Source: an uncultured Collinsella sp. (GTDB lineage Bacteria; Actinomycetota; Coriobacteriia; Coriobacteriales; Coriobacteriaceae). Taken from it: a stretch of 9,522 nucleotides of DNA. Under the pieces are notes generated by a model, which was given only the letters and a program-made list of their open reading frames with translations, did not search any database and had not been told where the DNA came from. Position numbers and translations under genes: made by a program. The DNA lies in NCBI GenBank assembly GCA_902464175.1, contig CABQHZ010000063.1:1-9522 (forward strand), written 5' to 3'. Positions 6,328-9,522 of the stretch are shown piece after piece (the stretch's first letter is position 1; the number at the start of each line of letters is the position of its first letter).

Positions 6328-7854
6328 ATGGAATCGACTGATGTACTGGTAATTGGATCTGGCATTGCGGGCCTTTGCGCCGCCATCGAAGCGGCACGCA
6401 CGGGTGCAACCGTCACTGTGGCAAGCGCCGGCAAGACTATGAGTGGATCGAGTTTCTTCCCCGGAACCTGGGGCTTGGGGCTTATCGGACCCGTTAACGA
6501 AGACGACGAACAAGACCTCATCGACACCATCCAGACCGTTGGTGGCGGCGTCGCCGACCCCGAGCTTGTCCAGACATTTGTCCACGGCATTCCCCAGGCA
6601 ATTGAATGGCTCGAGCAAGACCTGGGCGTTGAGCTCCAGCGTCCGCAAAGCGCTGAGAGCGCTCGGCAAAAGCAGTTTATCCCCTGCTTTGACCACAAGA
6701 CGCGCATGTGGCGCGGCCTCACCCGCAAGCCCCTTGAGGACGCTCTGACGGCCCAGATCGAGTCGCTCGGCATTCGCCTGCTCCCCCGCCATGAGTTTAT
6801 CGACCTTGTTGAGGACACGAACGGCAGAATAACCGGAACCGTGCTCTACGACCTCACCAAAGATCGAATCGTGCCCTTTGCTGCCAAGGCCACGATCATC
6901 GCAGCCGGTGGCACTGGCGGCCTGTTCGAGCGCAGCCTTACATCGGCTGATGTGCTCAGCTCCTCGCAGGCCATCGCGCTGGCGCACGGCGTATCGCTTA
7001 CTAATATAGAATTCATGCAGATGATGCCCGGCTTCATCGAGCCCAAGCAAAACCTTGTCTTTAACGAAAAGACCTGGCGCTACGTACATGTAGACCAGCC
7101 GGTCGATATTGCCGACGGCAAGCTAAACGATCTGCTTGAGCAGCGCTCTGGATATGGTCCTTTCACCTCGCGCTTGGCTTCCCGTGCTATCGATCTTGCC
7201 ATCGATCAAGCAGGTGCAGAGGGCCTGGCACTCCACTACGACTTCCCCCGCGAGGACATCCCCGAGTTTGTGCAGACCTTTGCCACCTGGCTGCAAGACG
7301 AGCACGGCATCGCGCCGACCGACGAGATGCGCGTGGCGATGTATGCCCACGCCGCCAACGGCGGTATCAAAATCGACAAGACCGCGTACGCAGGCGTTGA
7401 GGGCCTCTACGCCTGCGGTGAGGCAACAGGCGGCATGCACGGCGCCGACCGCATCGGCGGCTTGTCGAGTGCCAATGGCATCGTGTTCGGGCGCATTGCG
7501 GGCGCATCGGCAGCCCAAGCAGCGCTGGACGCTCCTGAGGGGGCCGCACCGATGGATATCGCCCTCCCCCAGTATGGCATTGCCACAACAGATGCCAAAC
7601 GCCTGACACACAGCCTTAAGCACACGATGAGCACCTATTGCATGATCAACAGGACCGAAGCTGGCCTTTCCAAGGCGCTACAAGAGCTTGAAAACATTCA
7701 AGATGATGCCACAGCTCTAAATAAGCCGCATGCCAACGACAGCGAAATCGCTGCGCTCGCCCGCATACAGTCGCAGATTCAGCTAGCACAGAAAATGGTC
7801 AAAGCCATGCGCAAACGCACCGAAAGTCTCGGATCGCACTATCGAGCGGACTAA
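6328..7854 (+). CDS. FAD-binding oxidoreductase of the fumarate reductase/L-aspartate oxidase superfamily
   Basis: A 508-residue flavoprotein. The N-terminus carries the dinucleotide-binding motif V-I-G-S-G-I-A-G-L (8-16), a second FAD-contact segment is A-T-I-I-A-A-G-G-T-G-G (188-198), and the C-terminal FAD part reads G-L-Y-A-C-G-E-A-T-G-G-M-H-G-A-D-R-I-G-G (359-378). The end, R-T-E-S-L-G-S-H-Y-R-A-D, matches the close of succinate dehydrogenase/fumarate reductase flavoprotein C-terminal domains. His341 and Arg375 fit conserved substrate-site positions, but the usual H-P-T is M-P-G (233-235) and the cap-domain P-R-D is T-S-R (280-282). No covalent-FAD histidine or heme domain is seen. It is therefore unlikely to be a standard fumarate reductase or NadB, and no nadA/nadC or frdB neighbour is present. 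The start at 6328 follows GAGAAAGGA (6314-6322). Its codon use is less biased than that of the preceding operon. The substrate is unknown. Confidence 0.82.
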   Translation: MESTDVLVIGSGIAGLCAAIEAARTGATVTVASAGKTMSGSSFFPGTWGLGLIGPVNEDDEQDLIDTIQTVGGGVADPELVQTFVHGIPQAIEWLEQDLGVELQRPQSAESARQKQFIPCFDHKTRMWRGLTRKPLEDALTAQIESLGIRLLPRHEFIDLVEDTNGRITGTVLYDLTKDRIVPFAAKATIIAAGGTGGLFERSLTSADVLSSSQAIALAHGVSLTNIEFMQMMPGFIEPKQNLVFNEKTWRYVHVDQPVDIADGKLNDLLEQRSGYGPFTSRLASRAIDLAIDQAGAEGLALHYDFPREDIPEFVQTFATWLQDEHGIAPTDEMRVAMYAHAANGGIKIDKTAYAGVEGLYACGEATGGMHGADRIGGLSSANGIVFGRIAGASAAQAALDAPEGAAPMDIALPQYGIATTDAKRLTHSLKHTMSTYCMINRTEAGLSKALQELENIQDDATALNKPHANDSEIAALARIQSQIQLAQKMVKAMRKRTESLGSHYRAD

Positions 7855-7899
7855 GTCGAACACCCATCTAAAACAGAACACAGCTAATCGATATCTATA

Positions 7900-7929
7900 G
7901 GCCCCGTGAGCTCGAAATGGCACGGGGCC
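7900..7929. terminator. Hairpin after the flavoprotein gene, possible terminator
   Basis: A 9-bp perfect GC-rich stem (GGCCCCGTG at 7900-7908 with CACGGGGCC at 7921-7929) encloses a 12-nt loop, 45 bases after the stop codon. No T tract follows on either strand, so it may act only weakly as an intrinsic terminator or serve as an mRNA-stabilising hairpin. Confidence 0.45.
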
Positions 7930-7972
7930 CATTCGTGTCCGTACGGCAGCGTATCCTTATTCTGAATACGGA

Positions 7973-7987
7973 GCGGGCAAAGCCCGC
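7973..7987 (+). repeat. Short perfect hairpin in the dinD-like leader
   Basis: GCGGGC-AAA-GCCCGC is a perfect 6-bp stem with a 3-nt loop, about 18 bases before the ribosome binding site of the following gene. It may fold in the leader mRNA. Nothing further can be said about its role. Confidence 0.4.
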
Positions 7988-8015
7988 ATAGACAATAGGC
8001 CAGCGAGGAGAAGAT

Positions 8016-8874
8016 ATGGACAGTAGAGATATCGAGAAGTGGCGTGTCGAACTTGATAGCTACGCCAATGTGGAAGACGGCGTTGAGTATTGGCTCGCAC
8101 GAGATTTAATGGAACCCATGGGGTACACGCGATGGAAAACTTCGCCGAAGTTGTTAAGAGGGCAAAAGTCTCGTGCGAAACAAACAAAACTCCAGTTGAT
8201 TCCCATTTTCGTGACACCACGAAAATGGTAAATGCCGGTGTCGCCGCTCGCGCGGTTAAAGACTACAAACTTACGCGCTATGCATGCTATTTAATCGCCC
8301 AGAACGGAGATTCAAACAAGCCAGAGATTGCGCTCGCCCAGGCATACTTTGCCGTGCAGACGCGCCGCCAAGAGCTCATAGAGCAGCGCTTCGCAGAGAT
8401 TCAGCGCTTACAGGCGCGCCACTCGCTATCCGATTCAGAGAAACAGCTCTCGGGTATTGCATTCAAACGCGGCGTAGACTCCAAAGGATTCGCGATCATC
8501 AAGTCGAAGGGCGATGAAGCGTTATTCGGCGGCAGAAGCACGGCGGAAATGAAGCAGCAGCTCGGCATACCCAAGAGCGCGGCATTGGCGGACAGGTTAG
8601 CCGATGTCCTCATCAAAGCAAAGGACCTTACGAACTCGATGACGGCCTTCAACGCCGAGGAACACGACCTGTACGGTCTGGACCAGATCAAGCAAGAGCA
8701 CGTCGAGAACAACACAAGCGTGCGTGGCAGCCTCATCGACCGCGGAATTGTCCCCGAGAACCTGCCGCCTGCCGAGGATACAAAAAGCTCGAGCGTCGCG
8801 TGAAGGCAGACGAGAAGAAACTCAAGGAAGGTACTGACGGTTTTACCGATCCCCAGGGTAGACTCGATCTGTGA
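8016..8874 (+). pseudogene. dinD: DinD-like DNA-damage-inducible protein gene with two frameshifts
   Basis: The reading frames combine into a DinD-like protein of about 286 residues (E. coli DinD is about 275), a RecA-interacting protein of the SOS response in E. coli. The first part (8016-8135) ends in Y-T-R-W. The main part then runs in the next frame from about 8135 (E-N-F-A-E-V-V-K-R-A-K) and includes the conserved R-Y-A-C-Y-L-I-A-Q-N-G-D and Y-F-A-V-Q-T-R-R-Q-E-L. At 8780-8787 homology changes frame again, to K-K-L-E-R-R-V-K-A-D-E-K-K-L, ending at TGA 8872-8874. Each shift equals the loss of one base, the first at GG/AAAA near 8134 and the second at or just before the A5 run 8782-8786. 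The start has GAGGAG at 8005-8010. As written, no full-length product can be made: frame one stops at 8231 and the main frame at 8803. Recent decay or homopolymer sequencing errors are both possible; I see no classical slippery heptamer in the right register. Confidence 0.85.
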
Positions 8875-8917
8875 AAGCGGCCGTGCCCTTTCGGGTTCGA
8901 CCACATGCGAGGTCAAC

Positions 8918-8950
8918 AAAAAAAGACGGCCAACTTTCGCTGACCGTCTT
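8918..8950 (-). terminator. Second tRNA-cluster terminator (GAAA loop), behind an orphan tRNA fragment
   Basis: Read on the - strand, a 12-pair stem (8950-8939 with 8934-8923, including two G-T pairs) closes on a GAAA tetraloop and runs into T7 (8924-8918). It lies just after the orphan tRNA-Lys 3' fragment and is a diverged copy of the terminator at 9096-9122. In the other direction it may also block read-through from the dinD-like gene, but no T tract is seen there. Confidence 0.8.
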
Positions 8951-8959
8951 AACATACTT

Positions 8960-8979
8960 TGGTGGGCCGTCAGGGGGTC
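8960..8979 (-). pseudogene. tRNA-Lys 3'-end fragment
   Basis: Twenty bases are identical to the 3' end of the two intact tRNA-Lys genes, including the encoded CCA, the acceptor strand and part of the T arm. The match then ends abruptly at 8980. No other tRNA arms follow, so no tRNA can be made. It may be the leftover of a deleted tRNA-Lys copy or an attachment-site-like half left by an integrated element. Confidence 0.8.
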
Positions 8980-8980
8980 A

Positions 8981-9050
8981 GCCTGCTGCGCAGGCGGCCG
9001 CTGCGGCGCTTCGCGCCTTGCGCGCTACGCTTGCAAATGCTCGCGCATTT
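8981..9050. repeat. Cluster of small perfect hairpins between the repeat copies
   Basis: Three perfect tight hairpins follow one another: GCCTGC-TGC-GCAGGC at 8981-8995, GGCGC-TTC-GCGCC at 9005-9017 and AAATGC-TCGC-GCATTT at 9035-9050. The stretch is far more GC-rich than the surrounding spacer and has no gene. It fills the gap between copy A and copy B of the direct repeat. Confidence 0.6.
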
Positions 9051-9063
9051 CCTCAGCTCCGCG

Positions 9064-9154
9064 CCCTTACGGGTTCGACCCCATGTACTGTTAACAAAAA
9101 ACGGCCAACCGAAGTTGACCGTCTTAACAATCTTTGGTGGGCCGTCAGGGGGTC
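9064..9154 (-). repeat. Imperfect direct repeat, copy B (terminator plus tRNA-Lys 3' end)
   Basis: This is the partner of the block at 8886-8979, with the same order of parts. Here the tRNA part is the 3' end of a complete tRNA-Lys gene, so this is probably the parental copy. Confidence 0.85.
9096..9122 (-). terminator. Terminator of the tRNA-His/tRNA-Lys cluster (UUCG loop)
   Basis: On the - strand ACGGTCAAC (9122-9114), TTCG (9113-9110) and GTTGGCCGT (9109-9101) form a 9-bp stem with one G-T pair, followed by T6 (9101-9096, sharing its first T with the stem). It starts 12 bases past the CCA end of the last tRNA-Lys and is the expected end of the tRNA transcript. Confidence 0.9.
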
Positions 9155-9210
9155 GAACCCTGGACCTTGGGATTAAGAGTCCCCTGCTCTACCAACTGAG
9201 CTAACGACCC
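9135..9210 (-). tRNA. tRNA-Lys (anticodon CUU), distal copy
   Basis: A complete 76-nt cloverleaf with encoded CCA (9137-9135). The acceptor pairs GGGTCGT with ACGGCCC (one G-T), the D stem is GCTC/GAGC, the T stem CAGGG/CCCTG with loop TTCGACC, and the anticodon loop is CTCTTAA with CTT at 9177-9175. The top pair of the anticodon stem is a G-A mismatch. It is identical to the copy at 9254-9329 and is the last gene of the cluster. Confidence 0.97.
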
Positions 9211-9214
9211 AAAG

Positions 9215-9240
9215 CTAAAGTCCGTTGTGGCGGACTTTAG
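9215..9240 (-). repeat. Perfect 10-bp hairpin between the two tRNA-Lys genes
   Basis: CTAAAGTCCG at 9215-9224 and its exact complement at 9231-9240 enclose a 6-nt loop in the 43-base spacer between identical tRNA-Lys genes. The - strand sequence after it is CTTTGGG and then the next tRNA, so it lacks a real T tract. It may guide tRNA processing or limit transcription to the second copy. Confidence 0.7.
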
Positions 9241-9253
9241 AGGAGATATCGTG

Positions 9254-9329
9254 TGGTGGGCCGTCAGGGGGTCGAACCCTGGACCTTGGGATTAAGAGTC
9301 CCCTGCTCTACCAACTGAGCTAACGACCC
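9254..9329 (-). tRNA. tRNA-Lys (anticodon CUU), proximal copy
   Basis: All 76 bases are identical to the tRNA-Lys at 9135-9210, including the encoded CCA (9256-9254) and CTT anticodon (9296-9294). It follows tRNA-Lys-independent spacer sequence 22 bases after tRNA-His and is transcribed with it. The exact identity points to recent duplication or gene conversion. Confidence 0.97.
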
Positions 9330-9351
9330 GATATCAACACGAAGCAAGAAC

Positions 9352-9429
9352 TGGGGTGGGTAAAGGGACTCGAACCCTCGACCTACGGGACCACAACCCG
9401 TCGCTCTAGCCAACTGAGCTACACCCACC
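9352..9429 (-). tRNA. tRNA-His (anticodon GUG)
   Basis: A 78-nt tRNA counting the extra 5' G (G-1 at 9429) that marks tRNA-His, which pairs with discriminator C73 (9355); CCA is encoded at 9354-9352. The anticodon stem is ACGGG/CCCGT with loop TTGTGGT and anticodon GTG at 9394-9392. The D and T arms are regular. It is the first gene of the cluster, about 20 bases from the predicted transcription start. Confidence 0.97.
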
Positions 9430-9455
9430 GTGTCCTGTGCGCTTCGCGCTCGACT

Positions 9456-9484
9456 ATTATTGCAAGGAACGCCACGCGATGCAA
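9456..9484 (-). promoter_or_regulatory. Promoter of the tRNA-His/tRNA-Lys cluster
   Basis: On the - strand TTGCAT (9484-9479) and AATAAT (9461-9456) are separated by exactly 17 bases, close to the sigma-70-type consensus. Transcription would begin near 9449, just ahead of a small GCGC-TTC-GCGC leader hairpin (9439-9449), and reach tRNA-His about 20 bases later. Confidence 0.75.
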
Positions 9485-9490
9485 GCCCCA

Positions 9491-9517
9491 ATTTTCAAGA
9501 ATTTTGAAAAGAGTTTT
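9491..9517 (-). promoter_or_regulatory. A/T-rich UP-element-like tract upstream of the tRNA promoter
   Basis: A strongly A/T-rich stretch lies directly upstream of the -35 box, in the position of UP elements that boost stable-RNA promoters by contacting the RNA polymerase alpha subunit. It includes the perfect inverted repeat TTTTCAA-5-TTGAAAA (9492-9510), which could alternatively be a regulator site or the terminator of a gene outside the window. Confidence 0.5.
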
Positions 9518-9522
9518 TCGAG

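Larger units (their letters stand above)
8886..8979 (-). repeat. Imperfect direct repeat, copy A (terminator plus tRNA-Lys 3' end)
   Basis: This block aligns along its whole length with 9064-9154. Shared parts are CCCTT(T/A)CGGGTTCGACC, a poly-A run, the terminator stem, CCGTCTTAACA, and the last 20 bases of tRNA-Lys. Copy B continues into a whole tRNA-Lys while copy A stops matching after 8979. Confidence 0.85.

Noticed and set aside
6164..6352. 62-codon open frame between the terminator and the flavoprotein gene
   Set aside because: No ribosome binding site, no recognisable motif, and it overlaps the supported start of the flavoprotein.
7857..7885. GAAC half-sites resembling LexA boxes upstream of the dinD-like gene
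   Set aside because: Only half-sites (near 7859 and 7876) are present; neither has the matching GTTC arm at the right spacing, so SOS control is not supported.
8133..8787. Programmed -1 frameshifting in the dinD-like gene
   Set aside because: Neither site is an X-XXY-YYZ heptamer in the correct register, and DinD homologs are not known for recoding; base loss or sequencing error is simpler.
8881..9090. CRISPR array
   Set aside because: There are only two imperfect copies, about 95 bases long, containing tRNA and terminator parts; no short regular repeats with unique spacers and no cas genes.
9064..9090. T-arm-like sequence GGGTTCGACCCC on the + strand as part of another tRNA
   Set aside because: The flanks do not pair as a five-base T stem and no acceptor, D or anticodon arm is present on that strand.
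8871..9204. Open frames of 81-101 codons on the + strand over the repeats and tRNA
   Set aside because: They run through tRNA, terminators and repeat copies in antisense; the repeated peptide segments simply reflect the DNA repeat.

Overview
The window is a high-GC bacterial chromosome segment. The G/C-rich third codon positions, the SUF order (SufB-SufD-SufS-SufU), the GGGtGRT-family gene with its own NifU/IscU-like partner and the style of the FAD-binding oxidoreductase together suggest an anaerobic gut actinobacterium of the class Coriobacteriia, most like Collinsella. That placement is inference from gene content and recall of protein families; no search was run.

Layout. (1) Positions 1-3044, + strand: the downstream part of a SUF iron-sulfur cluster assembly operon. 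It holds the last seven codons of sufB, then a SufD-type protein, the SufS cysteine desulfurase and the SufU sulfur-acceptor protein, all with overlapping stop/start codons, closed by a hairpin terminator (3073-3112). (2) 3110-3910, - strand: a REP-associated/IS200-like Y1 (HUH) transposase with an added C-terminal helix-turn-helix, convergent to suf. Its upstream region (3911-4313) is about 400 bases without a supported gene. (3) 4314-6071, + strand: a two-gene operon of a diverged IscU/NifU-like scaffold protein and a GGGtGRT-family protein. It has strong ribosome binding sites, strongly biased codons and a near-perfect UUCG-loop terminator, so it is probably highly expressed; its function is not established. 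(4) 6328-7854, + strand: a flavoprotein of the fumarate reductase/succinate dehydrogenase/L-aspartate oxidase superfamily with an atypical active site. (5) 8016-8874, + strand: a DinD-like gene broken by two single-base losses. (6) 8886-9522, - strand: a tRNA cluster read right to left. An A/T-rich upstream element and a good sigma-70-type promoter lead into tRNA-His(GUG), two identical tRNA-Lys(CUU) genes and a UUCG-loop terminator. Beyond these lie a GC-rich hairpin cluster, a 20-nt orphan piece of tRNA-Lys 3' end and a second, GAAA-loop terminator.

How it fits together. SufS takes sulfur from cysteine, SufU accepts it, and SufB/SufD (with SufC, presumably upstream of the window) build the cluster. 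The second operon carries another scaffold-like protein with changed cysteine spacing, paired with a GGGtGRT protein. A dedicated iron-sulfur or metal-sulfur role for this pair, separate from SUF, is plausible but unproven. The broken dinD gene next to a partial tRNA-Lys repeat looks like the worn edge of an accessory insertion or of a tRNA-array rearrangement.
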